From contig NZ_CAMAYF010000014.1 of assembly GCF_945862485.1 (NCBI RefSeq), positions 1 to 47,245 on the forward strand: a DNA stretch of 47,245 nt. Reading direction: 5' to 3'. Each line of letters opens with the position of its first letter. Position 1 is the first letter of the stretch. This stretch comes from Sphingorhabdus sp. EL138 (GTDB lineage: Bacteria > Pseudomonadota > Alphaproteobacteria > Sphingomonadales > Sphingomonadaceae). This document shows, one piece after another, positions 26,136 through 36,058 of the stretch. The position numbers and the translations under genes were made by a program. The notes beneath the pieces are model-generated. The model saw only the letters and a program-made list of their open reading frames with translations, had not been told where the DNA came from and searched no databases.

Positions 26136-26930
26136 TTAAGGCGCAATTCCATTACCTGGCAGCGACGCATTGACGATGCCGCCATCGCAGGCGATGGTTT
26201 CGCCCACAATATAATCGCCAGCGCGCGCCGCGAGGAAGACAGCAAGCCCAGCCATATCCGCCGGCGTTCCGACCCGTGGAAACGGGATATTCTTGCCCAC
26301 CGCTTCTGCATGGTCGCGGGCATCCTTGTTCATGTCCGACTGGAATGCGCCCGGCGCAATGCTCGAAACCAAGATATTGTCTTTGACGAGCTCAGCGGCC
26401 AGGCGGCGCGTCAATTGGATGACCGCGGCTTTCGAGGCCTGATAGCTATAGGTTTGCCACGGGTTGATGCGCAGGCCATCGATCGATGCAATGTTAATGA
26501 CCTTACCGGGACGATCAAAGGTTGCGGCCGCCTTCAACTGCGGGTGCAAAGCTTGCGTCAAAAAGAACAAAGATTTGACGTTCAGATCCATCACACGGTC
26601 CCAACCGCTTTCGGGAAACTGACCAAATTCCGCACCCCATGCGGCCCCGGCATTATTCACCAGAATGTCCAACTTTTCCTCACGCGCCGCAATTTGTTCG
26701 GCAAGCGACAGGCAGCCGTCCACAGTCGACAAGTCGCAAGGCAGACCGATGACCTGATTGCCGAATTCAGCGACGGTTTCCTCAATCTGGTCGATCTTAC
26801 GCGCGCTGATATACACGCGTGCTGCGCCAGCCTTGAGATAGCCTTCGACGATCATCTTGCCGATGCCGCGCGATCCACCGGTGACCAACGCCACGCGGCC
26901 ATTGAGGTTGAATAAGGTTTGAATGTCCAT
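26136..26930 (-). CDS. SDR family oxidoreductase, RhlG/3-oxoacyl reductase-like
   Basis: 264-aa short-chain dehydrogenase. The NAD(P) loop is GGSRGIG, the structural NNAG motif is present, a catalytic Ser lies in NIASIDG, and the YxxxK is SYQASKAAV. The N-terminus MDIQTLFNLNGRVALVTGG and the VYISARK segment after beta-2 resemble RhlG-type NADPH-dependent reductases. It is 13 nt downstream of the acyl-CoA dehydrogenase gene at 26944 and so is the third gene of the left arm. The substrate is unknown; a beta-hydroxyacyl or keto intermediate is likely. Confidence 0.9.
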   Translation of the reverse strand: MDIQTLFNLNGRVALVTGGSRGIGKMIVEGYLKAGAARVYISARKIDQIEETVAEFGNQVIGLPCDLSTVDGCLSLAEQIAAREEKLDILVNNAGAAWGAEFGQFPESGWDRVMDLNVKSLFFLTQALHPQLKAAATFDRPGKVINIASIDGLRINPWQTYSYQASKAAVIQLTRRLAAELVKDNILVSSIAPGAFQSDMNKDARDHAEAVGKNIPFPRVGTPADMAGLAVFLAARAGDYIVGETIACDGGIVNASLPGNGIAP

Positions 26931-26943
26931 TTGCGGTTTCCTT

Positions 26944-28080
26944 TTAATAACCGTTCATCGTCGCCACGCGGTCTGCGTGGTAATAAGCATCGCCGAAAAA
27001 CTCGTTCAAGCTGCGGTCGCGCTTCATATACAGGCCGATGTCATATTCATCGGTCATGCCAATACCGCCATGCATTTGCACGCCTTCCCGCACCGAAAGA
27101 TTGCAGGCAAGTCCAGCTTTCGCCTTGGCCGCAGCGACATAAAGTTCGGCTTTTGCATGGCCTTCGTCCATTAAGGATTGCGCCTTCAGCACAATCGAAC
27201 GCGCGCCTTCCATTTCACCATAAAGATGCGCAGCGCGGTGTTGAAGCGCCTGAAATTCGCCAATGACGCGGTCGAATTGCTTGCGCGTCTTGAGATATTC
27301 AAAAGTCATGTCCATCGCGCCCGTGCCAACACCGACCATTTCGGCGGCAGCGCCCACGCGTCCGGCGTCGAGCATCTTGGACAACACCGCCCAGCCGCCA
27401 TCGACTTCGCCAATCACGGCGTCGGCATCCACCTGAACACCGTCCAAATTCACATGTGCAGCGACTGCAGAATCGACAAGCCGCGCCGCCTCCATCGATA
27501 GGCCCGCCGCGTCCTTGTCCACCGCGAACAAGGTCAGGCCATCGGTTTCGCCAGCGGCGCCAGCGGTACGCGCCGCGACAATGAGCATGTCCGATGATGC
27601 GCCTTGCACAACAAATTGCTTTTGGCCTGTCAGCTTAAAGCCATTGCCGCTGCGTTCCGCAACGCAGGCGATTTTCTCGGGCCGGTGCTTGACGCCTTCT
27701 TCGATCGCGATGCCGATCACGGTTTCGCCCGCCAAGATGCCGGGGAACCAGCGGTCACGCATCGCCTTGTCCGCCAGCTTCAACGCCTCAACGGCCGCCA
27801 CTGCTGTGGTCAGGAAAGGGGATGGCGACAAGTTACGGCCAATTTCTTCCAGCACGATTCCCGCCTCAATCTGCCCCATGCCCATGCCGCCATCGGCCTC
27901 GGGAATCAGAATTCCGGTGAAGCCCAATTCGGCGAATTGCTTCCACAAGCCATGGCTGAAACCGTCCTTGCACCCCATGTCACGAAATTTGCGGAAATGG
28001 GTGACGGGCGCTTCGCTCGCCATGAAATCGCGCGCGGTGTCACGTAGCATATTTTGGTCATCGGTTAAGGTCATTGCCAT
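26944..28080 (-). CDS. Acyl-CoA dehydrogenase, probable beta (non-catalytic-type) subunit
   Basis: 378-aa FAD-dependent acyl-CoA dehydrogenase fold (N-terminal helical domain, beta-barrel around KLTGQKQFVVQGASSD, C-terminal four-helix bundle ending AMQMHGGIGMTDEYD-like). The C-terminal segment reads YMKRDRSLNEFFGDAYYHADRVA and lacks the EGTSE-type Glu motif. That resembles the beta subunits of split alpha2beta2 enzymes such as the FadE26-FadE27 and FadE28-FadE29 pairs of steroid side-chain breakdown. Its partner is the gene at 28191. A repeat of two hairpins lies between them. Confidence 0.9.
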   Translation of the reverse strand: MAMTLTDDQNMLRDTARDFMASEAPVTHFRKFRDMGCKDGFSHGLWKQFAELGFTGILIPEADGGMGMGQIEAGIVLEEIGRNLSPSPFLTTAVAAVEALKLADKAMRDRWFPGILAGETVIGIAIEEGVKHRPEKIACVAERSGNGFKLTGQKQFVVQGASSDMLIVAARTAGAAGETDGLTLFAVDKDAAGLSMEAARLVDSAVAAHVNLDGVQVDADAVIGEVDGGWAVLSKMLDAGRVGAAAEMVGVGTGAMDMTFEYLKTRKQFDRVIGEFQALQHRAAHLYGEMEGARSIVLKAQSLMDEGHAKAELYVAAAKAKAGLACNLSVREGVQMHGGIGMTDEYDIGLYMKRDRSLNEFFGDAYYHADRVATMNGY

Positions 28081-28100
28081 GTTAAATACCCTTATTCATA

Positions 28101-28188
28101 TCCTCGCCCCAGCGCAGGCTGGGGCCTATGTCGTCTCTCGGTCACGACTAAAATGCGTGATGGGCTCCAGCCTCAGCCGGAGCGACGA
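28101..28188. repeat. Paired-hairpin intergenic repeat, second type
   Basis: CCCCAGC-gcag-GCTGGGG (28107-28124) and GCTCC...GGAGC (28164-28183) form two GC-rich hairpins about 40 nt apart. They fill the spacer between the two acyl-CoA dehydrogenase genes. The sequence is unrelated to the CTGAA-type pairs at 10.5 and 37.3 kb but has the same layout. Confidence 0.65.
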
Positions 28189-28190
28189 TA

Positions 28191-29351
28191 TCAACCGCCC
28201 GGCATCTCAAGAATGCGCTTCGACACGACGTTCAGCATCACTTCGCTGGTCCCGCCCTCAATCGAGTTCGCCTTAGTCCGCAGCCAATTGCGTGCCTTTG
28301 ACCCGCCATTGGTGCGTTCGCTTTCCCACTCAAGCGCTTGGCTGCCGCCGATCGACATGACCAGTTCATTGCGTTTTTTGTTCAATTCGGTCCCGACATA
28401 TTTCATCAGGTTGGAATAAGCGGGGTGCGCCTTACCCGTTTTCCATTCGTCCATGAAACGTTCGCCATGGGCGCGGAAGGTCAGGTTATCGACATCGAAC
28501 AACGCCATTTGCGCGCGCAGCACCGGTTCTTCGGCCAAGGTCGCCTTCATCGCCGCGCCAATCGAGGTGACGCCGCCATCCCCGCCCATGCCGGAGATCA
28601 TCTCGCGCTCATGACCAAGCAGATATTTCGCCACATCCCAGCCACGATTGATTTCGCCAACAACTTGATCCTTCGGCACGACCACATTGTCGAAAAATGT
28701 TTCGCAGAAGGGCGAGTTGCCCGAAATCAGCTTAATTGGTTTTGTGGAGACACCGGGCGTTTCCATGTCGAACAACAGGAAGCTGATGCCGTGATATTTG
28801 TTCGCCTTGTCTGTGCGGACCAAGCAGAAAATCCAGTCGGCCTTGTCAGCGTAAGACGTCCAGATTTTCTGGCCGTTGACGACCCAATGGTCACCTTTGT
28901 CTTCGCCAAAGGTCTGCATCGACACAAGGTCGCTGCCTGAGCCTGGCTCGGAGTATCCCTGACACCAGCGGATTTCGCCCCGCGCGATCTGGCCCATATA
29001 ATGTACTTTTTGTTCTTCAGTGCCAAATTTCAGCAGGGCCGGGCCAAGCATCCAGATGCCGAAACTGTTGAGCGGCGAGCGGCAGCCAAGCTTTGCCATT
29101 TCCTGACGCAGTATTTTTGTTTCCTGCGGGGAAAGACCAGCGCCGCCATACGCCTTGGGCCAATCAGGCACGGTGTAGCCCTTTGCGACGCAGCGTTCTA
29201 GCCAGACCTTCTGCGCTTCGGATTGAAAAACAAAATTGCGTCCGCCCCAGCAGACGTCTTCGTCACCTTTGGCCGGTATGCGCATTTCGGCGGGGCAGTT
29301 TTCCTCCAGCCAAGTGCGCGCCTCGGCGCGGAATGTTTCAAGGTCGGACAT
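28191..29351 (-). CDS. Acyl-CoA dehydrogenase, probable alpha subunit
   Basis: 386-aa acyl-CoA dehydrogenase. It has the FAD/substrate motif CQGYSEPGSGSDL, WVVNGQKIWTSYADKADW in the barrel, and the C-terminal SIEGGTSEVMLNVVSKRIL that carries the conserved Glu. The long first helix region and AYGGAGLSPQE match proteins that pair with a smaller partner. The start at 29351 follows CAGGAGAG; an earlier in-frame start lacks support. It is first in the left arm and is divergent from the MFS gene. Confidence 0.92.
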   Translation of the reverse strand: MSDLETFRAEARTWLEENCPAEMRIPAKGDEDVCWGGRNFVFQSEAQKVWLERCVAKGYTVPDWPKAYGGAGLSPQETKILRQEMAKLGCRSPLNSFGIWMLGPALLKFGTEEQKVHYMGQIARGEIRWCQGYSEPGSGSDLVSMQTFGEDKGDHWVVNGQKIWTSYADKADWIFCLVRTDKANKYHGISFLLFDMETPGVSTKPIKLISGNSPFCETFFDNVVVPKDQVVGEINRGWDVAKYLLGHEREMISGMGGDGGVTSIGAAMKATLAEEPVLRAQMALFDVDNLTFRAHGERFMDEWKTGKAHPAYSNLMKYVGTELNKKRNELVMSIGGSQALEWESERTNGGSKARNWLRTKANSIEGGTSEVMLNVVSKRILEMPGG

Positions 29352-29511
29352 GACGCTCTCCTGTTTAATTGCTTGATGAATTTTTGGGCGGTCACGCACC
29401 GAAACGCAAGTCTTTATCGGTGAGCGATGCATGCCGTAACGTCATTTGCATCCCGATTGACAGGCTGGGTAGCGCGCCTAGCATAAGGGTGGGATATAGG
29501 AGAGAAACATC

Positions 29512-29556
29512 GTGCGATTCGCCGGAAAACACGCCTTTTCGCATTTTGTGATTTAA
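29512..29556 (+). CDS. Possible 14-codon leader peptide ahead of the MFS gene
   Basis: GTG at 29512 opens MRFAGKHAFSHFVI and stops at TAA 29554-29556. A good ribosome site (TATAGGAGAGA) lies 5-8 nt before it, whereas the MFS ATG 6 nt after the stop has none. The frame is the same as the MFS gene, so the stop codon is the only thing separating them. It may couple translation, or mark a former longer start. Confidence 0.35.
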   Translation: MRFAGKHAFSHFVI

Positions 29557-29562
29557 CCCGAT

Positions 29563-30978
29563 ATGGCACCCGTCGTCGCGCTTCCCCGATCGTTAAAAGT
29601 CATGCACGGCCTTGGCTCGGTTGCCTATGGCGTAAAGGACAATGGCTTTTCCGTATTTCTGCTGATTTTTTATAATCAGGTGCTTGGGATTGATGCGGGA
29701 ATCGTTGGCACCGTCATCATGGCCGCGCTGATATTCGATGCCTTTGCCGACCCGATTATTGGCGAATTGTCCGACCGCACACAAAGCAAATGGGGCAGGC
29801 GCCTGCCATGGCTATACGCCGCCGCCATTCCACTTGGCATTATCTGGCTGCTGCTGTGGCATCCGCCCGCAATGGGCCAGACAGGCACAATCATCTGGCT
29901 GTTCTGCACAGCGGTCTTGGCGCGCACCTTGGTAGCGATGTGTGAAGTGCCGTCCATCGCTCTCGTGCCCGAGCTGACCGGCGATTATGACGAACGCACG
30001 CGGTTGATGCGCTATCGTTTCCTGTTTGGCTGGGCGGGTGGATTGCTCATGCTGATCTTTGCCTATGGCATTTTCTTCACGGGCGAAAAGGGCGTGAGCG
30101 ACCCTGCGGGGTATGATTCCTATTCTGTGTGGGGCGCGCTGATGATGAGCGGCGCAGTACTCATCTCCGCGCTTGGGCAACATCGGCACATCGCTAAGCC
30201 ATCCCCCCCTGCCCCGCGTGGTGCTGGCCTTGGTCATGCTTTTGCTGAAGTTAAAGCGACGCTCTCCAATCGTGCGTTTCTGTGGCTCGTCTCCGCGGCT
30301 TTATTCGGGCTCATCAACCAAGGGATGACCTTTGCGCTCACCAATTACCAGCTCGCCTTTCTTTGGCAGCTGCAACAGATGGAAATGCTCTATTATGCGT
30401 TAACTCTATTTTCGACGGTCATCATTGCTTTCATCATTGTTCCCCCTGTCTCGGCGCGATTGGGCAAGAAGCGCGCTGCGATCCTATTCGCGATTATCTC
30501 GCTGACCTTCACGGCGGCATTATACGGTAGCTGGCTGCTCGACCTTGTGCCCGGGGCGCCAGCGGACCCTTCAATCCTGTTCATGTTTGGCTTAATGACC
30601 ATCGCCAATAGCGCGGCGGTGAGTATGATGATGCTGACATCCTCGATGATGGCCGATGTGGTGGAGGCATCGCAGCAGGAAACCGGTAGGCGTTCGGAAG
30701 GGCTATTCTTTGCGGGCTATTTCTTCATGCAGAAATGTGCCGTTGGCATCGGCACCTTTGCCGCCGGTATGATCCTGAGCTTTGCCCGTTTTCCACAAGA
30801 TGCCGCGCCCGGCGAAGTCGATGTCGCCGTCCTCGATGGGCTGGCGCTTTATTATATGGGCACGGTGGTAGTCATTGGCATTATCGGTATTCTGATCCTG
30901 CGCCATTTCCCGATTTCGCGCGAAAGTCACAATGAACGCTTGCGCGCCTTGAACACGATGACAGAGTCTGCCAGTTAA
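29563..30978 (+). CDS. MFS transporter, GPH (glycoside-pentoside-hexuronide:cation) type
   Basis: 471-aa permease with 12 predicted helices. The N-terminus [28 protein letters not shown] and the loop [32 protein letters not shown] are signatures of the GPH/MelB branch. In sphingomonads many GPH members sit in catabolic clusters for non-sugar substrates, so a sugar should not be assumed. It opens the right arm and probably imports the cluster substrate. Confidence 0.9.
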   Translation: MAPVVALPRSLKVMHGLGSVAYGVKDNGFSVFLLIFYNQVLGIDAGIVGTVIMAALIFDAFADPIIGELSDRTQSKWGRRLPWLYAAAIPLGIIWLLLWHPPAMGQTGTIIWLFCTAVLARTLVAMCEVPSIALVPELTGDYDERTRLMRYRFLFGWAGGLLMLIFAYGIFFTGEKGVSDPAGYDSYSVWGALMMSGAVLISALGQHRHIAKPSPPAPRGAGLGHAFAEVKATLSNRAFLWLVSAALFGLINQGMTFALTNYQLAFLWQLQQMEMLYYALTLFSTVIIAFIIVPPVSARLGKKRAAILFAIISLTFTAALYGSWLLDLVPGAPADPSILFMFGLMTIANSAAVSMMMLTSSMMADVVEASQQETGRRSEGLFFAGYFFMQKCAVGIGTFAAGMILSFARFPQDAAPGEVDVAVLDGLALYYMGTVVVIGIIGILILRHFPISRESHNERLRALNTMTESAS

Positions 30979-31010
30979 CCAGTCAATTAAATTTGAAAGA
31001 GGAATGTGTC

Positions 31011-32294
31011 ATGGATTTCGATCTCAACGATAAGCAAACATATTGGCGGGACCGTATCCGCGACCATAATGAACGCTTCTTGCGTCCACGCGTTGCCGAT
31101 TATTATGCCGAGCAGGCAGTAGGCGACCGATGGAAAGTGCTGCAAGTCGTTGAAGAGGAAAAGGCACGGGCCAAGGCTGCAGGCCTTTGGAATCTCTTCA
31201 TGCCGCCAACGTCGGGCCGCGTGCATGTCGATGACAGCGTGCATTTTGATGGCCCGGGCCTCACCAACATGGAATATGCCCTGTGCGCCGAAGAAATGGG
31301 CCGCATCGGCTTTGCATCCGAAGTCTATAATTGTTCGGCACCGGACACGGGCAATATGGAAGTGTTCCTGCGCTATGGCACGGCGGAACAAAAAGAAAAA
31401 TGGATGATCCCGTTAATGAACGGCGAAATCCGTTCAGCATTTTTGATGACGGAGCCCGCGGTTGCGTCATCTGATGCCACCAACATCGAAACCTCGATTC
31501 GTCGTGAAGGCGATGAATATGTCCTCAACGGCGTGAAATGGTGGTCATCCGGTGCAGGCGACCCGCGCTGCAAAATCGCGATTGTCATGGGCAAGACCGA
31601 TTTTGAAGCCAAGCGCCATGCGCAGCAATCGATGGTGCTGATGGAGCTGGATTCCCCCGGCGTGAAAATTCTGCGCCATCTGCCGGTCTTTGGTTATGAC
31701 GACGCGCCGCATGGTCATATGGAAATCGCATTGAAGGATGTCCGTATTCCAGCATCGAACATGTTGCTGGGCGAGGGTCGCGGGTTCGAGATCGCGCAAG
31801 GCCGCCTTGGACCAGGCCGCATCCACCATTGCATGCGCACCATCGGTGTTGCCGAAGAAGCACTGGAGAAAATGTGCAAGCGCCTGCAATCGCGCGTCGC
31901 CTTTGGCAAGACCGTTGCCGAGCATAGCGTCTGGGAAGAGCGCATTGCCCGTGCCCGTATCGACATTGAAATGACCCGTCTGCTCTGCCTGAAGGCAGCA
32001 GATATGATGGACAAGGTCGGTAACAAGGCGGCGGCGGCGGAAATCGCGATGATCAAGGTGCAGGCACCTAATATGGCCTTGAGCATCATCGACAATGCTA
32101 TCCAAGCCCATGGCGGCGGCGGCGTGTCCGACGATTTCGGTCTCGCCTCGGCTTGGGCGCATCAGCGCACCTTGCGTCTGGCCGATGGCCCCGACGAAGT
32201 GCACGCCCGCGCCATCGCACGCATGGAATTGGGCAAGCATGGCGGCCGTGGCAAAGACGGCATGTCCAGCGGCGATATGGGGGCAACACGGTGA
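31011..32294 (+). CDS. ACAD10/11-like acyl-CoA dehydrogenase
   Basis: 427-aa acyl-CoA dehydrogenase. It differs from the left-arm pair: it carries [35 protein letters not shown], and the C-terminal [27 protein letters not shown], which closely recall the dehydrogenase domain of animal ACAD10 and ACAD11. In those, the domain removes phosphate from a 4-phosphoacyl-CoA to give an enoyl-CoA. The start 31011 follows AAAGAGGA. It overlaps the next gene by GTGA, and the matching kinase is two genes on. Confidence 0.93.
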   Translation: MDFDLNDKQTYWRDRIRDHNERFLRPRVADYYAEQAVGDRWKVLQVVEEEKARAKAAGLWNLFMPPTSGRVHVDDSVHFDGPGLTNMEYALCAEEMGRIGFASEVYNCSAPDTGNMEVFLRYGTAEQKEKWMIPLMNGEIRSAFLMTEPAVASSDATNIETSIRREGDEYVLNGVKWWSSGAGDPRCKIAIVMGKTDFEAKRHAQQSMVLMELDSPGVKILRHLPVFGYDDAPHGHMEIALKDVRIPASNMLLGEGRGFEIAQGRLGPGRIHHCMRTIGVAEEALEKMCKRLQSRVAFGKTVAEHSVWEERIARARIDIEMTRLLCLKAADMMDKVGNKAAAAEIAMIKVQAPNMALSIIDNAIQAHGGGGVSDDFGLASAWAHQRTLRLADGPDEVHARAIARMELGKHGGRGKDGMSSGDMGATR

Positions 32295-33379
32295 AGGCTG
32301 CCGTCCTGATTGAAGCGGGCAAACCGCTTCAGATTGAGCAAATCCATATCGCCAATCCCGGGCCGCATGAGGTGCTGATCCGCACTGCGGCCTGCGGATT
32401 GTGCCATAGCGACTTGCACTTTATCGAAGGCACCTATCCGCACCCCCTTCCCGCGATCCCCGGGCATGAGGCGGCAGGTATTGTCGAAGCCGTGGGCAGT
32501 GAAGTGCGCACGGTGAAGGTGGGCGATGCCGTTGTCACCTGCCTCAGCGCTTTTTGTGGCCATTGCGAATATTGCGTCACTGGGCGCATGTCCTTGTGCC
32601 TTGGCGGCGACACACGGCGCAAAGCAGGTGAGGCTCCGCGTCTCACGCGGCCCGATGGTAGCATCGTCAATCAGATGCTCAACCTATCGGCTTATGCCGA
32701 AATGATGTTGGTGCACGAACATGCCTGCGTCGCGATCCATCCGGATATGCCATTGCCACAAGCGTCCGTTATCGGCTGCGCGGTGACCACGGGTGCAGGC
32801 ACAATTTTCAACGCATGCAAAGTAACGCCCGGTGAAACCGTTGCCGTTATCGGCTGCGGCGGTGTTGGCCTTGCCACGATCAATGCGGCCAAAATTGCTG
32901 GCGCTGGCCGCATCATTGCTGCTGATCCAATGCCGGAAAAGCGGGCGCTTGCAATGAAGCTGGGTGCGACGGATGTTATCGATCCAATGGATGCTGATGC
33001 AGCCAAGCAAATTCAGGAATTGACAAAAGGCGGTGTCGATCATGCGATTGAGGCTGTAGGTCGTCCCGCGTCGGGCGAGCTTGCTGTCAAGTCGCTGAAG
33101 CGCGGCGGGACAGCCACAATCCTTGGTATGATGCCTTTACAGCATTCGGTTGGCCTATCTGCGATGGACCTGTTGTCGGGTAAGAAATTGCAAGGCGCGA
33201 TCATGGGTGGCAACCGCTTCCCTGTGGATATTCCGCGTCTTGTGGATTTTTATATGCGTGGCCTTTTGGACCTCGACACCATCATTTCGGAGACCATTCC
33301 GCTGGAGCGGATTAACGAGGGCTTTGAACAAATGAAGCGCGGCGATTCGGCGCGTTCGGTCATCGTTTTTGATCAATGA
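32291..33379 (+). CDS. Zinc-dependent alcohol dehydrogenase (medium-chain)
   Basis: 362-aa MDR enzyme. The catalytic zinc ligand is in [13 protein letters not shown], with [12 protein letters not shown] next; the structural zinc site is [15 protein letters not shown] (four Cys); the Rossmann fold is [20 protein letters not shown] followed by AADP. It is related to class III-type alcohol dehydrogenases. The GTG start overlaps the preceding TGA stop, and its own stop overlaps the next ATG (ATGA), so three genes are translationally coupled. It probably oxidises a hydroxyl group of the pathway substrate. Confidence 0.93.
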   Translation: MKAAVLIEAGKPLQIEQIHIANPGPHEVLIRTAACGLCHSDLHFIEGTYPHPLPAIPGHEAAGIVEAVGSEVRTVKVGDAVVTCLSAFCGHCEYCVTGRMSLCLGGDTRRKAGEAPRLTRPDGSIVNQMLNLSAYAEMMLVHEHACVAIHPDMPLPQASVIGCAVTTGAGTIFNACKVTPGETVAVIGCGGVGLATINAAKIAGAGRIIAADPMPEKRALAMKLGATDVIDPMDADAAKQIQELTKGGVDHAIEAVGRPASGELAVKSLKRGGTATILGMMPLQHSVGLSAMDLLSGKKLQGAIMGGNRFPVDIPRLVDFYMRGLLDLDTIISETIPLERINEGFEQMKRGDSARSVIVFDQ

Positions 33380-34458
33380 GCGCAGCCCCCACCCCGATTG
33401 ACGCGCAAAGGGCCTTTACCGGCACCGTTGCGCCGACCGGAACCGACATCCTCGACGCCGAAAAATTGGCGGCATGGATGTCGGATAACGTCACAGGCTT
33501 CGAAGGCCCGGTCGAGGTTCTGAAATTCGCCGGTGGGCAGTCAAACCCGACCTATCGGTTGAACGCCAAAAGCGGTTCCTACGTCCTGCGCCGTAAGCCG
33601 TTTGGCGTGCTATTGCCTAGCGCGCACGCGGTTGACCGTGAGTATAAAGTCATTGCTAGCCTATATCCCACGGGTTTCCCGGTAGCCAAGCCCTTTGGCC
33701 TGTGCACCGACGACAATGTCGCGGGTTCCATGTTCTACATCATGGACATGGTTGAGGGTCGCACTATTTGGGACGGCGCCATGCCCGGGTCAAACCCGCC
33801 TGAGCGCCGCGCCACTTATGAGGCGATGATTGATACCCTCGCGGCATTACATAATGTCGATGTCGAAGGTGCTGGCTTGTCCGACTTTGGCAAACCCGGC
33901 AATTATTTCGGGCGGCAGGTGGAACGCTGGACGAAGCAATATCAGCTCGCCGAAACCGAGACGATGCCCGAAATGGAGCGGCTGATCGAATGGTTGCCGA
34001 AGACTTTGCCCGAGCAAACACGGACTAGCGTCGTGCATGGTGATTATCGCATCGACAACATGATCTTCGATGCCAAAGAGGCAAAGGTCGTCGCGGTGTT
34101 GGATTGGGAATTGTCCACCTTGGGCGACCCGCTGGCCGATTTCACTTATGTCGCAATGGCATGGGTGACACAAAATGAAGGCCGGTCGGGCGTTATGGAT
34201 TTAGACCGCGCCGCTTTGGGTATTCCCGAACTCGATGCGATGGTGGAACGTTATTGTGCTGCCACAGGTCGCGACGGCGTGCCCGACATGAACTGGTATT
34301 TTGCCTATAATTTCTTCCGCCTCGCGGGGATTATTCAGGGCATTAAAAAACGCGTCATCGACGGCACCGCAAGTTCGTCCCATGCGCAAGCCATGGCCGA
34401 GCGCGTTTTCCCGTTGGCGGAATCGGCATGGAAGTTTGCCGAGAAGGCCGGGGCGTAA
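33376..34458 (+). CDS. APH-fold phosphotransferase, ACAD10/11 kinase-like
   Basis: 360-aa aminoglycoside-phosphotransferase-fold kinase. The catalytic loop VHGDYRIDNMIF (about residue 220) and the metal motif AVLDWELSTLGDPLADF (about 243) match the kinase domain fused to ACAD10 and ACAD11 in animals. FAGGQSNPTYRL serves as the nucleotide-binding start. Known members phosphorylate the 4-hydroxyl of 4-hydroxyacyl-CoA, as does LvaA of Pseudomonas putida. With the dehydrogenase at 31011 it forms a split version of the same pair. An antibiotic-resistance role is unlikely given the context. Confidence 0.93.
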   Translation: MSAAPTPIDAQRAFTGTVAPTGTDILDAEKLAAWMSDNVTGFEGPVEVLKFAGGQSNPTYRLNAKSGSYVLRRKPFGVLLPSAHAVDREYKVIASLYPTGFPVAKPFGLCTDDNVAGSMFYIMDMVEGRTIWDGAMPGSNPPERRATYEAMIDTLAALHNVDVEGAGLSDFGKPGNYFGRQVERWTKQYQLAETETMPEMERLIEWLPKTLPEQTRTSVVHGDYRIDNMIFDAKEAKVVAVLDWELSTLGDPLADFTYVAMAWVTQNEGRSGVMDLDRAALGIPELDAMVERYCAATGRDGVPDMNWYFAYNFFRLAGIIQGIKKRVIDGTASSSHAQAMAERVFPLAESAWKFAEKAGA

Positions 34459-34481
34459 GTTAGCTTAAATGGGGGAGTGCG

Positions 34482-35264
34482 ATGTCGTTATTTGACATGA
34501 GAGGGCAGGTCGCGGTTATCACCGGATCATCGCGCGGCATCGGCAAGGCAATCGCCGAAGAAATGGCCGAGCAGGGCGCGAAGGTGGTCATATCCAGCCG
34601 CAAGCTTGATGTGTGCGATGAAGTTGCCGCAGCGCTTAATGCGAAATATGGGGAAGGCACAGCAGTCGCTATGGCCGCCAATATTTCGTCCAAGGAAAGT
34701 CTGCAGGCTTTGGTTGATGGCAGTCGCAAGGCATTTGGTAAAATTACTGCTTTGGTCTGCAATGCGGCCTCAAACCCTTATTACGGTCCGATGGCGGACA
34801 TTGGCGATGATGCGTTCAGCAAGATCCTGACCAACAATATCGTCGCCAACAACTGGCTCATTTCGATGGTTGTGCCAGAGATGATCGAACGCGGCGAAGG
34901 GTCAGTTACGATTATATCTTCAATCGGCGGCCTGAAAGGATCGTCAGTCATTGGCGCTTATTGCATTTCCAAAGCAGTGGACATGCAGCTGGCACGCAAT
35001 CTGGCGGACGAATATGGACCAAAAGGTGTGCGTGTGAACTGCATCGCGCCAGGGTTGATCAAGACCGATTTTGCAAAAGCACTGTGGGACAACCCGGAAA
35101 CATTGAAACGCTCGACATCGACCGCATCGCTAAAGCGTATTGGTCAGCCCCACGAAATTGCAGGCGCAGCAGTATTTCTAGCTTCTCAGGCTGGCGGGTT
35201 TATGACGGGGCAGACAATGGTAATTGACGGCGGCGTAACAAGCGGCGGCGGAGGAGTGGGTTAA
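34482..35264 (+). CDS. SDR family oxidoreductase
   Basis: 260-aa short-chain dehydrogenase with [18 protein letters not shown] in place of NNAG, catalytic IISSIGG and YCISKAVDM. The start ([16 protein letters not shown]) has GGGGGAG upstream. The next gene begins in its stop codon (TAATG). The [10 protein letters not shown] segment is typical of a subgroup next to acyl-CoA dehydrogenases. The substrate is not readable; a keto/hydroxy interconversion as for LvaD is plausible. Confidence 0.9.
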   Translation: MSLFDMRGQVAVITGSSRGIGKAIAEEMAEQGAKVVISSRKLDVCDEVAAALNAKYGEGTAVAMAANISSKESLQALVDGSRKAFGKITALVCNAASNPYYGPMADIGDDAFSKILTNNIVANNWLISMVVPEMIERGEGSVTIISSIGGLKGSSVIGAYCISKAVDMQLARNLADEYGPKGVRVNCIAPGLIKTDFAKALWDNPETLKRSTSTASLKRIGQPHEIAGAAVFLASQAGGFMTGQTMVIDGGVTSGGGGVG

Positions 35265-36058
35265 TGAGCGCATTAACAGGCAAAGTAGCGATCATCACCG
35301 GCGCTGGCTCAGGCATTGGCCGTGCATCCGCCATCCGCTTTGCGGCCGAGGGTGCCAAGGTCGTTTTGGGCGACATGGCCGCTTCCGTCCATGACACCGC
35401 CGCGATGATCGGTGATGCGGCTACCGCCGTGCAAATGGACGCAGGCGATGAGGCTGATGTCGCGGCTTTGGTCGCCAAGGCCATCACGCTACATGGCCAT
35501 CTCGACATCGCTTTTGCCAATGCGGGCATTTCCGGCGGCATGGAGGGGATTTTCGACAACACCGTGGAAAATTTCACCAGCGTCCTGCGCGTCAACCTCA
35601 TCGGCCCATGGCTGATGGTGAAACATGCCGGCAAGGTCATGGCCGATGCAGGCAAGGGCGGTTCGATCATCCTGACGGCAAGCGTTGCTGGCATCCGTTC
35701 AGGGGCCGGCGGTCCGCCTTATTCGGCGTCAAAGGCGGGCGTCATCAATCTGGCGCAGGTCAGCGCGCAGCAATTGTCGGGCACGAATGTCCGGTGCAAC
35801 GCGATTTGCCCGGGCCTGACCGAAACTGGCATGACCAAGCCGACTTTCGATTATGCCCGCGAAAAGGGCGTGACAGAAAAAATCGGTCGCCTGAATCCCT
35901 TGCGCCGCGGCGCACAGCCGGAGGAACTGGCGAATGTCGCCTTGTTCCTCGCCAGCGACCAAGCCTCTTATGTCAACGGCCAAGCCATTGCCGTTGACGG
36001 CGGGCTGTCGAGCTCGCACCCGGTAACGCGTCAGCTAACAGGACAAACCGCAGTATGA
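35264..36058 (+). CDS. SDR family oxidoreductase
   Basis: 264-aa short-chain dehydrogenase with [30 protein letters not shown] and [11 protein letters not shown]. The acidic GDMAAS after beta-2 favours NAD over NADP. It starts within the previous stop and ends in ATGA overlap with the hydrolase gene, so it is the fifth coupled gene of the right arm. With the other SDR and the zinc ADH, the operon encodes three separate alcohol/ketone oxidoreductases. Confidence 0.9.
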   Translation: MSALTGKVAIITGAGSGIGRASAIRFAAEGAKVVLGDMAASVHDTAAMIGDAATAVQMDAGDEADVAALVAKAITLHGHLDIAFANAGISGGMEGIFDNTVENFTSVLRVNLIGPWLMVKHAGKVMADAGKGGSIILTASVAGIRSGAGGPPYSASKAGVINLAQVSAQQLSGTNVRCNAICPGLTETGMTKPTFDYAREKGVTEKIGRLNPLRRGAQPEELANVALFLASDQASYVNGQAIAVDGGLSSSHPVTRQLTGQTAV

